From Spirodela intermedia (lineage: Eukaryota; Streptophyta; Magnoliopsida; Alismatales; Araceae): a DNA stretch of 64,000 nucleotides. Where the stretch lies: NCBI GenBank assembly GCA_902729315.2, contig LR746279.1:3190501-3254500 (forward strand), in the 5' to 3' direction. The translations under genes and the position numbers were made by a program. Every line of letters starts with the position of its first letter. Positions within the stretch are counted from its first letter, which is position 1. The notes under the pieces were generated by a model. That model saw nothing but the letters and a program-made list of their open reading frames with translations. It ran no database searches and was not told the DNA's origin. Positions 35,202 to 47,730 of this stretch are shown here, piece after piece.

Positions 35202-38200
35202 GTAGGTCTGCCTCTCTTTCTCTGCCTCTATCTCTATCTCCTTCTTTCATTGGGAGTCATTTCTGTCTGCGGTGGATTGAGCACCGCACGTGCACATCCG
35301 CTTCTTATATTTATCCCAAACTTGGTTCCGATTGTTTCAGTTGGTGTATCTCAGGCGTGTTTCCCTCTCGTGCCTTTGCTGGACTCCGCGTTCTCAACTA
35401 TCCCGCAGTTCTGGTGAAATTTCCGCGTTCTCAAATACCTATGGGAGAATGTGTCTTGCTGTTTTTCTGTTTTGGTAGCTCTTTTCATGTGATTTGAGTA
35501 AATGCTGAAAAGTTAGCGTAGCTTGAATTGTATAGAGTTGAAGATCTTTTAACCCTTAGTCTAGAAAATGAAGAAACCTTGACCCTTGAGTCCATAAGAC
35601 ATTGATCCCGAGTTACATGATCAAAATAATTCATCTGAATCTATAAAGGGTGCTGAAATCCACCAGCAGATAAACAGAACCTCAAAATAGATAATTTTTG
35701 TGATATTAATATCAATAATTTGAAACGTGTTTAAGTAAGAACATCCCTAAGGAGCCTTTAAATAAGGCAAAATCTAGTTATAACAAATCTAGAAGAGAGG
35801 GGGTTACGTTAGAAGGCCTCTAAAGAAAAGGAATATTCTATTAGAACACCCCTAAAGAAAAAAGAGATTCTATTAAAATGTCCCCTAAAGAATAAGAACG
35901 CCCTTAATAGACCTGGGGGATTATTTGAAATAAACAAAATGTGGAAAATAATAAAGTGAGAATTGAGATTTTGACACATTTAACATGTTTTCAAATCTCT
36001 TACTAGGCTATTCAAAATTGAATTCTGGTCAAATTGTGTCCATATGTATTTTAGGCCTCTAGTTCACTTGAATTGGGTTGAAACTAAGCTTATAATCTAT
36101 TTGAGTATAAAATTATTATCTTTTCAGCTATTTGGACACATATTCTATTAGTTTTTTCAACATGGGTCAAAAAAAATTCATTCTCCTTTTATTAGATTTT
36201 GATGGGCTACATCACTCACCATTTTGGACTTCCATTGAAATCCTATCAAGCAAATGATGTATATTTCAGGCTATGAAACACAACAAAAAGATTTTGTGGT
36301 GCCATGCATCAACTATGTCAAATACAATCTATGATGAATTTTGAAAAGGGTTAGTGTGAGAAATAAAATCCATACCATTGTTGATCATGCAGAACTATGA
36401 CCAACTTGCTTAGATCAGCTAAGTCCATTTAATTTCTTCTGTAGGTGTTCTAATTTCTCATATGAATTATCAAACTTCTTGTTTGGCCAAGTTCTACCTC
36501 TTAACATAAATTTGGTATGATTTAACAACTTTAGATGATAATGTTGAATGCATTCTTCAAAATGGACATTTGAACTTGAATCATAAGCTTCAAATTATCA
36601 AAAGTTTTTGGTATCCATTGAGATTGTAAGATTGAACCTCATGGGTATTTACATATTTCCACATAATCTTCTAGATCTAAAACACTTGAATGTCGTAAAA
36701 GTATGAACTTTCTACTTGTTGTGATAGAAGTCATTAGTTGTGGGCTCATAAAGTGCATAAGGAAATTTTCTACATGTGAAATCAATAATAAAATTTGTTT
36801 TATTATCTCAACTTATTAGCCTTATATCAGCCTACCAAAAACCCATGCAATGTACTTATATTTGCTTTCGTGCAAAGCTCCAGATGGTAATTGAACATAG
36901 TATGAAGATTTGCTTTTTCCTTGGACTTTTGGCTTTTTGCAGTAAATTAGTTGGCTCAATGGGCAAGGGGTAAACCATAGTGAGGGTTGAGAAAATTGTG
37001 GAAAGGAACCTCTATTGGCTCCCAGTCTCTTTTAAGTTTAAAGATTGTTTTTTTATTCAAGCTCACACCAGATCATCATGTAAAAGGTATCACGAGGTTA
37101 TCATTTGTTGACGTTAACAATTTTCTGATGTTACTATTGAATAATCGATGTCAAATAAAATTTGCTTTCGCTAAATTTTACTAACCCTTGGAATTCAAGG
37201 ATATATTACTAGCCTTTTAGCAAACAAGTAAACATAGAAAACAAGAATAGATGATTAAGTACAGGAGCATGGACGTTTCAATCTAGTTGAAACCTTTTAA
37301 ATGTGAAATTGAGGGATTCTTATCATTTCTATGGAAGTTCCCAATATTTTATTAATTATGTTGGGATCAATGCAGCTATTGTTAGGTTAAGCATCCTATA
37401 ACTTTCACTTGACTGTAGTTAGAGTTGGATCATTTATTTAAACCTCTACATCATAAGACAACTTCGTAGGAGTGACATAGCATGATATGGTCAAAACCCT
37501 GCTCATGCATAGATGCCTAGATGGTATATTTATACTCACAGTTAGGTTTTCTTAGTCCGAACCCGAAAGTGAGGGTAATTTTAACTCTCACTTGATGTTA
37601 GATAGAGGGAGTAATATTAGTGACATATTTGATTAGGTGCAAGTCATAGGCTTCTATGTTAGGTAGGGCCTTGATAATGAGGTATGATGTCCACTCAAAG
37701 CCTGGTCAAAGAAAAAACTTTTTGTAATGATTTTACTCCAAAAATATTTTTTTGTACCATCTATATTAAAAAATACCTCTACTCGTTTTCTTTCATTATT
37801 TAGTCCATTTTTTTTAGCAAATGGCTTGATCCAAATTGGGATTGGACCTAACTAACTATTGCAATTTGATTATGGTTCTAGAACCAGTCTTGTTCCACTA
37901 AACATTAGATTTTCTTGTCAAAAATCATTCACTAGATATTTCACCTGAAGGTCTGCTGCAATTTTTGTAACTGAAGTACAAAATATTGGTCATTTATTTG
38001 TAGATTATTGTATTATGAACACTCCTTGCAGATCCATCTTGGGGTTGTGGATGGTAGTTTAAAGTGTGTGGCAAGGATTAGTTGATATGTGAAATTGTGT
38101 CCATGATTTGCATCTGATGAGAAAGAGATGTGATATTTTAAGTGTTAGTCTACATAGTTGTTTTGGCAACTGTAATCCTCTAGTACCCTCTCTAATCCCC

Positions 38201-40430
38201 TAAGGACTCAGACCCCATGTGGATTTTTTCTAGCATGTTCTGGTACTTCCTTTAGAAATGTTCTCCATGGTTTATTATATTTATATTTCTTTGGTACATG
38301 ACATTGCTGAAGATTCTAAGAAAAAGATACTGAATATTTGTTTGAAATAGAAGCCAGTTGTATGACAACATATTTCTACGTTTGGCTTTGAAAGATGTGA
38401 TATAATTCGTTGGGTGTTTGTTGTTGTTGCAATCAGGTAAAGTGACAATTATAAAGGAACAGTTGTATGAGTTACAAAATAATCCCAAATCTATACCTTA
38501 TGATTTTATATTCCATTTTCTATTTCGCAAAATTAAGAAGAATATGTCTTTCTTTATTTTTTCCCTATTTTTCCTCTTTATGAGTAAGATTTTCTTCTAC
38601 TGAATGAAATCATAAGATGCATATGATCTCAAGGATATAGTGATAATATTTATTTTCTAATGATAATAATAAAAATCCAGATCATAATCTTTATTCTTTT
38701 ATGGTGGTTGTTTGTTGTTTTTGATTTTGTGCAGGTTTTCATAATCTTTCATTATTCTTCATATTGTATAGAGTATGAATTTCTACTTGTTATATTGATC
38801 TGTATTATTTTGATCCAAGCACAAGTTCTACTTGCTATTTTCTATTCTATGGAATTTTATATAATGCCTCTTCATGCGGTAATATCCTCTAAAAATTTGA
38901 AGCATTATTCATCAATTCGAAATTTCAAGCTGTTGTTTCCAAAAACTATGGAGGGATGTTTCAGCTTTCCTTTGTTGAGTGAGATAGTGATAGGATTTTC
39001 TCAATTGAATCCAACGTCCATTATGCATTCTTTTCATTGTGGATAAGTGGAAGGTGTGTTCTTTACTAGTCTTTTCATGCTACGAAAAAAAATATTTTTG
39101 GAGATTTTTCATGATCTTTGATGAAATTTCTATTAGAAGTTGTCTTTCTTTGATTGAAGTGCTTAGAATATGTTGTAGCAATTCCAATTTAATTAACATT
39201 ATTCACAGATTAATTTCTGTGATATACATGATTGTCAATCAAACCCTTAAAAAATTGCATATAGAGGGAAAGTAGCTAACAGTTTTATGAAGGTAGAAAA
39301 GAGGCTAGTAGTGGTAGTGATAAGTCTTCATTATCATGAGTTAATAATTAGTAAGTAATACAGTTTTAACCTTAACTCATGATAAATAAATTTATATTTA
39401 TGTTAAAGTGTGAAAAGTGGTGTGAAAAGTAATTTTATATGAATTTATATGATTTTTACAATCTTACTTTTGACATAAATAAAGAAAAAGAAATAAAAAT
39501 AAAAATATAGCAAATGAGGAGTAATCGCCGGCCAATCGGGCCTGCAAGCGGGTCGGAAGTGCAATCGAGGAAGAGTTGTGAGCAAGGGCTCGAGTAGTTA
39601 AGACCGATAGAGGCACGTGTGTGCCATTCTCTTTCTACGTTACTAGTGGCCAGTCAGTTATGGGGCAAGGAGTGGTTATACACGTAGGAGAAAGAGACTT
39701 GTTTGTAAATATAATATTAATATATATTCGTTTGAAACTTCAACGCACAAATAATGTGAGATTAAACTCGCGTCACATTTTCTCTCGAAAGGCTTCAATG
39801 ATTTTAATATTTACAATACCTTTTATTTATAATAGAGATATATCATAATGATGTTATTTGATAAGGACTTTATAGTACTTATTCCAATCTCTCTTATATA
39901 GGCAGGCAATTAGTGCGGGTTTGAATCTTCTTAGAGTTAAAGTTTATATTTTTTATCTAATTATCGTGACTTTCTTTTAGATCACCGGTGAAAGATTAAG
40001 TCGCCATAATCACTAGATCATCGGTAAAAATCTCGTCAACATAATTTGCGGAGCATTGTTACTAAAATTGTTGAACGATTCGTGATAAAAAGATCACGAA
40101 TCTATCAAGTAAAGCATCTCCGATTGATCGACGAATAAGTCGTCATTAGAAAGAGGACGATCCGTCGAGAGATGAGTTGTCACCTCTAAAGAGTGTATCG
40201 GATGTGATGAAGAGCCTCTTCTTGTTGCTCGGACCTGAAGATGAAGTTTCCTAACATGCGTCGCACCTCCATCCAACTCCTCTCCATCAAGTGACAGTTA
40301 CCAGAGAGCCGCAAAGTTGTCATTTTTCTACTCCGTCGGGTGACAATCATTGGAGACGATTCGATGACCTATTTTATTGATCTCTAAATTTTGTAAGGAG
40401 ATATAAAGATTGTCCACGTCGTCCTTATTC
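35202..40430. other. AT-rich interval with no confirmed gene
   Basis: Mostly AT-rich sequence with short frames on both strands. Two stretches look more protein-like than the rest: 38436-38560 and 38840-39050 (SSKNLKHYSSIRNFKLLFPK). Neither has an identified family. The stretch 39095-39310 has a second, shorter relative at 41460-41580. The 39530-40430 part is less AT-rich and may be the remainder of an LTR element. Confidence 0.5.
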
Positions 40431-40439
40431 AATGAGAGC

Positions 40440-40990
40440 CTTCGAAGTCGTGGACACTTACCTTCTTAAACACTTAGAATTTCAGTACATCGTTGATACA
40501 TTGCCGTTGCGATGTCGGAGTTCTGTTTTCTTACTTTCAACTTAATTTTCACTTCATTTAGTGATAATTTGTGTGATTTAAATTTATCAAGATATACTTC
40601 ATTCAATTACAATTCTTTCGGCTTTTACAAATCTTAATTTGATCAATTAAATCGTCTGTAATTGCTTACGTAAGAATCACTAGACGGAACTCTATTTCTG
40701 CCTGATTCACGTTCGTCGGGCGCTGACATCATCTTGACGTCCACACCCTTATTTCCCTTTTTCATAAATTTTAAATATTTTTTTTATTTTGAATAATATT
40801 CTAAATAATTACCTAATATTATATTAGATCCCTATGATCGACTTAAAAAATTATCATTATTTTTAAAAGTTTTATTAAATTATAATTGATATATTTGTTC
40901 AGAAATACTTCTAAATATTTGAAAATTTATATTTTCTAATTTTATAAAATTTAAATTTATGTGATTTACTATACAACGACTAAGTCACGT
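40440..40990 (-). repeat. LTR-like arm, reverse orientation (left arm of an inverted pair)
   Basis: The reverse complement of this segment aligns along most of its length with 42131-42710. Shared landmarks are the GTGAC start, 'aaatcacRtaaattt', 'aattataatttaataaaa', 'gtgtggaYgtcaRgatga', 'cagacagaaatagagttc'-like, 'tctagtgattcttacgtaag' and 'ttaattgatcaaattaagattt'. The divergence is substantial, so the copies are old. Confidence 0.75.
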
Positions 40991-41000
40991 TAGGTAATCT

Positions 41001-41970
41001 GGTAGAACTCACCTCCATGAGATGCATTGATACTTTACTAAACATAATATGGGGGATGGCACATAGAGCAACCTTGTTATATGGGTTTAGGTCTAACCCC
41101 TTCCCTACCAGTGATGCAGCGGCAACCTCCGCTCAAATACATATTCCATAGGGCAAAAAAAAGGGATAAATTTGGATTGGACGTCTTCATGGTCCCACTC
41201 TAATCTATCCCATCATTCTTGTTCACCCTCGATCAATCTGATGTTCTTGACAGTAGAGAGCCCAAAGGGTAACTTCTTCAGCTCTGGACAGTCATATACC
41301 GAGACACTATCCAAGGAACTGACGTGGAGAAGCAAGAAATAAAATGTGCTAGAATGATCTAGTGTAGATGTTGAATTCTGAGCAATCGCTCAAGGTCTAT
41401 GTGAACTACTTTGGATGAAGATCTTCTTAGGAGACCTGAAGATTAAGTGGTATGGCCAAATGAGATTTTTCATGATCTTTGATGAGATTTATGTAGGAAG
41501 TCCTCGTTCTTTGATTGAAGGGCTTACATATAGAGGGAAAGCAGCTGACATTGCTATGTAGGTAGTGAAGATGCCAGTAGTGGGAGTCCGGTGGAACTCA
41601 CCTCCATGAGATGCATTGACACTTTACTAAACATATATGGGGGATGGCACATAGAACAACCCTGTTATATGGGTCTAGGTCTAACTCCTTCCTTGCTGGT
41701 GATGCAGCAGCAGCCTCCACTCTTGCCGCTGCTTTTCATGATTTCTACCTAGCGGCAAAAATTGATACCTGACATCATTGGGGATCCTGCAGGCGAGAGA
41801 GGCATCGATGGAGGAAGCTATTGTGTGAATCTCTAAATGGTGGAGGAACCGGTGCAATTGTTGCTAGTGGCGTTCATATAGAATTTGGTGGAGCCATCCC
41901 TTGTTGGCTGGCACCCACATTTATTAGATGACTGAATTTCAATGAGCTCCTCACTTTTAGAAAGATTATA
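41001..41970. other. Mosaic of duplicated gene fragments between the LTR arms
   Basis: This stretch is assembled from pieces found elsewhere in the window. 41001-41100 and 41590-41700 are two copies of one leader (acctccatgagatgcatt...gggggatggcacatagar). 41150-41320 matches the 3' end of the CNL gene at 43815-43965. 41460-41580 matches 39095-39310 but lacks about 100 bp of it. 41640-41960 matches 51085-51400. No continuous reading frame is maintained. Confidence 0.75.
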
Positions 41971-42130
41971 AGAATTAGATGGCAAAATCAAGTGAACTTG
42001 ATCACCTCCTCCAAGAATAGGATGCAGCCCTCATTCAACACAAGCATTATCTAGCTAAGCCTCAAGTTCACATGAAGGCTTATGCTAACCTAAGTGGTGA
42101 GACATTATATTTACAAACTAAGGGAGGTGA
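41970..42130 (+). pseudogene. Gypsy integrase tail and polypurine tract
   Basis: A short frame reads like the end of a gypsy integrase (DAALIQHKHYLAKPQVHMKAYAN). It is followed by a purine-rich tract (aactaagggaggtga) that abuts the TGTGAC start of the plus-oriented LTR-like arm at 42131. The order integrase tail, polypurine tract, LTR is the normal 3' end of an LTR retrotransposon; most of the element is missing. Confidence 0.55.
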
Positions 42131-42710
42131 TGTGACAGTCATTATATATTAAATCACGTAAATTTAAAATTTATAAAATAAGAAAATATTAATTTTTAGA
42201 TATTTAAAAATATTTTAAAACAAATATATTAATTATAATTTAATAAAAGTTCTAAAAATAGTGAGAGTTTTATAAGTTGATCATTGAGATATAATATAAT
42301 ATTCAGTAATTTTTTAGAATTTTCCTTAAAAAATATGATTTTTTATAAATTTTATATTAATATATATAAATAAAATATATTTAAAATTTATGAAAAAGAA
42401 AAATAAGAGTGTGGATGTCAGGATGACATTAAATCTCAATAAACATGAATCAGACAGAAATAGAGTTCTATCTAGTGATTCTTACGTAAGTGATTATAGA
42501 CAATTTAATTGATCAAATTAAGATTTATAAAAGTCAGAAAAATTATAATTAAATGAAGAATAGTTTGATAGATTTAAATCAGATAAATTATTATTAAATA
42601 AAGTGAAAATTAAGTTGAAAATAGAAAAATAAAGTTCTAACATTATGGTGGCGATGTGTCAACAATACATCAGAACCTTAAGTGAAGAAGATAGACAAGT
42701 AATACTTGTA
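42131..42710 (+). repeat. LTR-like arm, forward orientation (probable 3' LTR)
   Basis: It begins TGTGACAGTC directly after a polypurine tract and aligns with the reverse complement of 40440-40990. The outer end is unclear because similarity fades past about 42710. No target-site duplication was identified. Confidence 0.7.
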
Positions 42711-43801
42711 GATGATATAGAAGAACTATGAGATGAACTAAAATTTTTACTAAACAAAAATTAGGCTCATGTCAATCATTTACTCTATTGATATGGACAA
42801 TTCTTAATGAAATAGTGAAGATATGGCTCTAGCCCTTATTTGGCAAGTTTGTATTAATTATTTGTTTGTGGGTGATGTGAGCTGGTCTCATGGAGAGTTT
42901 TTCAAGTAACTTGAATAATTGCTTCCAAAAATTACTCATAAGAATCCAATCTCAATTAGTGAAAATTGATTCCACAAAATCATCATGTCCAACAATATCT
43001 CAAATAAAGATTTATGTTGTGTCTTGTGCTATGATTGTATTGGAGAGGAGAAAATTGAGTGTATTTGTTCAGCCAATCAACCATGACTAGGTTTGCACTA
43101 AACCCACCTGAATAGGACAATATTTTTGACAAAATTTATTGTTAAATCATTTTAGATTCTCTTCAAAATAGATAAGAGGTTGTAGAAGGCTAACAAAGAA
43201 GTGGGACTCAAAATGTTTTTCTAGCACACAGAATAAGTATATACATGCCTCTTGTTGCACATCTTCATGTTAATAGACTTCACATATTCTCCAATCCAAA
43301 GCTCAATGTGTAGAAATTTCAAGTGTCCATAAATTGTTGAGTTGCGAAATTCATTCGGAAGCTTTGAGATGATTAATCACTTGCTCATTGATAATCTCAA
43401 TTTCTCGAGAGAGGACAAGGTATAGCCAAAGAATGCAATCGGCTTCGTTAACTATATGATGGCATATTTGACTTTGCTATTAGATGTGTTTGCTTCCAAT
43501 TCAAAACTCAGAGAGAAGTTGGGGAGAGACAATACCAAAACTAAAATCATAATAATATTGAACTTGTAGAGACACCTCCTTCAAATTCAAAGGTGAGCTA
43601 TTAGTAGGCTATTGATGTTGAGGCCCAATCGAAATGATTGTGTTTGAGCTATTATGTAGTAGCCTACATGATAAACTTGTATTCGACATTGAAGTGTTGA
43701 TTAAATCAGGGGAAAAAAGAATTACTTTCCTAATTTAGGGAAAAAAGCAATAGTCATCTTTGCATCATGTTCTCCATAGAGGCCATATGGCTCAAATACC
43801 C
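42711..43801. other. AT-rich interval, no recognised gene
   Basis: Some phrases, such as the frame at 42890-43080, look like retrotransposon gag/pol debris. None could be assigned to a family with confidence. Confidence 0.4.
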
Positions 43802-46586
43802 CTAAAGATTATTCTTGGGAACAAAAAAGGGGCTAAACTTGGATCGGACGTCTTCATGGTCCCACTCTAATTCATCCCACCATTCTTGTTCACCCTCAAT
43901 CCATCTGATGTTCTTGGCAGTAGAGACCCCAAAGGGTAGCTTCTTCAGCTCTGGACAGTCTTCAACCTCGACTCTCTCCAAGGAAGGAAACAACAAGAGA
44001 TGCCTAGATATGCTCCTCCATTTTGGCAGATCATACAAGGTAATCTCCTTTAATTTAGGGAAGAATGAATGATTTTCATAATCGACGTTGTCCACCATCA
44101 CCTCTTCTATTCTCGAACATCCTTTTACTGCGAACTTCTCAATGGATGGCAGTTGCCTGATCCACGTTATGTCCTCTAATCCTTCACAATCCGAAATATA
44201 TAATTCCACAAGGTTTCTGAAGATGTCACCTGTGGTGGGCCCCCGCCCTAACACGTTGCCATCCTTCCAAGAGATCGTTGCTGGGGGAAGAGTCCACAAT
44301 GTCAGGTTCTCCAGCTCCGGGAACTGGTTCGTGTTGAAGACCAGCTCTTCCAAGTCGGTAGAATTCGTAATCACAAGCTTTCTCAGACCCTTCATCATCT
44401 CAGGATTAGCAGATAAATCTAAAGACGAGCTTCCCACATTCCAAAGGCTTAGAAATCTGATCGACGCACACAGTGTATGAGACCTCTGTAGACCCTCCTT
44501 GCCTTTCTGCGTCATGCCTTCAATAGAAAGGTCGAGCTCCGTCAGCTTCTGCATGCGGTCCAAGTCTCTCAGACTGAGTTGTCTCCCCTCATGATCACTC
44601 ACACAATCGCCACCACCCTCCTCCCATTCTCCTCTCAACTCATGACGACTTCGAAACACGTTCAGCGACTGCAGACCTTTAAAGCGATGAGACCGCCTCG
44701 CATGGGATACTCGTAAGCTCAAAGGTGCCCTCCAGACGCAGTTGTCTTAGCTTCGTCAACCTCCCTACCTCCATGGGCAATGATTCCAGGTGAGTATGTG
44801 ATAGATCGAGATACCGCAGTTCAACCAGTGACCCGATTTCCGGGGGGAGAACCCTTATTTTCGTTATCGACAGATCCAAAACACAAAGTCTCGGCATGAA
44901 CTGGAAAAACCCACGGGGGATTTCCTCCAGATGAGAATAGTTGAAGTGCAGCAACAGCGTCTGCAGCTTGGGGCAACGAGGCTCCTCGGCGAGCACGCGT
45001 ATCTCATTATGCATGAGAGATATCCTTCTCACCTCCGTCCATCTTTCCGGCGTCGGCACGTGCCACAACCTCTCCCCTGAGTTTACCAGGAAGACATTCT
45101 CCTTCTCGTCGCCTTCGCCGCCGGTTATCCACAACGCCATCTCGCGGACCGTGTCATGGAGCTTCACGTGTTTTCCTTTGACCTCCCCGTCTTCTAGCAG
45201 GCAGGCAGTTTTGAGACTGGTGATGACACCGAGGCCGCGGTTACGAGCTCTGTCAATGGAGTCGGGATAGGGTCTGCTATGTAACAGCCCTTCGCCTACC
45301 CAGTAATCAATGAGCTCGATTATACCGATGTCGTCATCCTCTGAGAAGAGGGCGCAGTAGAGAAGGCACTCCCTGGCGGATGTATCTTTCAGTCTGTCAA
45401 AACTGAACTTGGGAAGGGATAGAACCTCTTTCATCTCTCCGATCTCCGTGGGTATCATCTTCAGGTCCATGAGAGCTTTTTCCCACTCGCCACGGGTGGT
45501 GACACTCGCCATGGCCTGGCCTACGGTGATGAGAGTGATCGGCAGGCCTCCGCATTTCTTAGCAACGGCTTCTGCGAGAGATCTCACAGAGGGGGGATCC
45601 CACTGGTCTTCTCCCTTTCCTAGCTTTTGGCAGAAGAGCTCCCAAGAGCGTGCTTGATCCAAGAAGGACACCTTTACTTTCCGCTGAGCGTCCATCTTGA
45701 TGCAGACTTCCTCGGAGCGTGTTGTGAAGACTATCTTGCTTCCGTTCCTGATGGAAGAGGAGGAGAAGGGGACGCCTACTGCGCCGAGGTCTAGTTTCTC
45801 CCACAGGTCGTCCAGCAGCAGAAGGAACTTCTTCTTGGAGAGCTCCCTCACCAAGGTGTTCATCCTGTCCTCTAGATTCTCAGGAAAGGGTGAACCCTGG
45901 CTCTGGCCGGGGCGAGAGTTGCCCAACCGGACGGCGATGTCCTCTTGAACCTTCGGGATAAGAAGTTCCTTGGAGACGGTGACCCAAATCACCAGATCGA
46001 AACGGCCGGATCCCCTCTGGAGGAACTCGTTGTTGATGGACTTCAAGAGGGTGGTCTTCCCAATTCCCCCAGGCCGTAGATCCCTATGATTCCCGCTTCG
46101 TCGTCATCCACCAGACGGCGGATCTCCGACAACGTCTCCTCCGCGCCCACCATCGAGACTGAAGAGCTCGGAAGCGGAACCACCGCGGGCAGCGGCGCCT
46201 GGATTAGGAGGGGGAGATTGTTCCTTTGGGCCGTCAGCCTCTGGACTTCTTTCAGGCATTCGTCAGCTACAGAGTCGAGCTGAATGACGATCGCAGAGAA
46301 GAGCTCCAAGAGGAGTTCCTCTGCCGGAAGGAATCGAGGAAACCGTCCACCCTGGCCTCGATCTCCCCCACCAGTGCGTCTGTTGGGTCGACCTCTTGTT
46401 CTCAAGCCCGTCGTTGCTAATCTCCTCCAATAGATCTGCTCTAATGGCCGTCGGCTCTTTCATCTCCCTGTCCAGCTGCTTTGCCCTGGAGTTCAGCCTA
46501 ATGACAGCGACGATTCCACGGACAGCCAGATCCCACAAGGAGACGGCTTCCCCCGTGCTATTCTGCAGGAAGCTTTGCAGATTCAT
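43802..46586 (-). pseudogene. CC-NBS-LRR (CNL, RPS2/RPS5-like) resistance-gene homologue, frameshifted
   Basis: Read on the minus strand the blocks appear in CNL order. A coiled-coil N-terminus starts at 46586 (MNLQSFLQNS). A P-loop region (GIIGIYGLG) lies near 46065. Then come KKFLLLLDDLWE (kinase-2), GSKIVFTTRSEEV (RNBS-B), CGGLPITLITVGQAM (GLPL) and VKLHDTVREMALWI (MHD position reads LHD). Leucine-rich repeats follow (LRYLDLSHTHLESLP, then ENLTLWTLP). Plant CNLs are intracellular pathogen sensors. This copy is broken. A run of five C at 46066-46070 is one base short for the GGIGKTT frame. A further break with a stop lies near 44680. At least two more shifts fall between about 46310 and 46430. 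The LRR end continues open to the stop at 43802-43804. It is either a recent pseudogene or a locus with sequencing indels, since the remaining frames are well preserved. Confidence 0.88.
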
Positions 46587-46599
46587 GCTGATAGTCTCT

Positions 46600-47161
46600 A
46601 CGCAGTGAGGAAGGAAGGGATCGGAGAGAGAGAGAGAGAGAGCAATGGGTGCATTTTCTGCCTAGGGATAACAGGCGAGGGAAGTACATAGCCAATATAC
46701 GCCAGCCATTTCTCATCTGCATCTCGAAGTTTGTCGGGTAGGAGCGTACAGCTCAGAGCACCGCTGGAAAGATCAGAAGCGGACAGCCTGGTCCAGACTT
46801 AGCTTCGCTGGCCCATAAGTTAACTTAGCTTCTTCTTTAAAAACATAATCGTATGGTTGTTGGAGGAGAAAGCAAATCTTAGCCAAAGGATAAAGAGCTA
46901 AAACATTAATCGTATGGTTGAGGCCTCAAGAAATCTCTTTGATCCCTTGCCAAAACAAATCCTCAACCGTTGAATGTTCTCTAATGATTGATTGTTTTCT
47001 CCCTTCCCCAACAAGGAAAATTAAATAAATTTAGCTTCTAAGTATCCTATATTCCTTACTATTAAATTTAATAATTTTCAGTCGGAGGTGATGTACTCAC
47101 ATTTTCGCGTTAAATAGGTCTTTATTAATGGTTTTTAGTTGTTTTATATACCACTATTCCC

Positions 47162-47199
<38 letters not shown>

Positions 47200-47730
47200 C
47201 TATATATATCCGCTTATTCCAATGAAACCATTCAGGGGCAGCATTAGACTGGCTTACCAACCTAACTTCCCAGCCAAATCTATTCCAACATTCGCTGAGT
47301 TGGCCGCCAAGTTCATCAAGCAGTTCACAATAATATATCTATTTATCTCTATCTTGGGTCACAAACTCCTCCAGGGAGGATACCCAAAATAATGGCGTTA
47401 TCAATTAACTCACATGTGGCTACATCTTGGCTATGTGTCGATCCATGTGGGTCGGGCACTGCAAGGTCTACCTCCACTCTTCTCCTCACCTTTGAGGAAC
47501 TACCACCATCATGAAGATCTAACAACGATCAATTTACATGTACCCCTCAAGAACATCTATTTTTCTCAAGAACTCTAACAACATACCTAACAATCTTTTT
47601 TTTGTAAAATATGATAAATGCTTTATGAAATTAAGACGTCCCCCTCCTTTATTCTTTCTCTAAGACAATTTTTCTCTCCCTACCTTTCCATCACATCTAA
47701 CTTTCCAAAACTCCCTTCAACAACATAAAC
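46600..47730. other. 5' flank of the CNL locus, no recognised gene
   Basis: It includes a GA run near 46625-46642 and a compound CT/TA microsatellite at 47162-47210. Nothing coding was recognised. Confidence 0.5.
47162..47210. repeat. Compound (CT)n(TA)n microsatellite
   Basis: A CT run passes directly into a TA run, with one interruption (tctatata). It is likely hypervariable. Confidence 0.9.
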
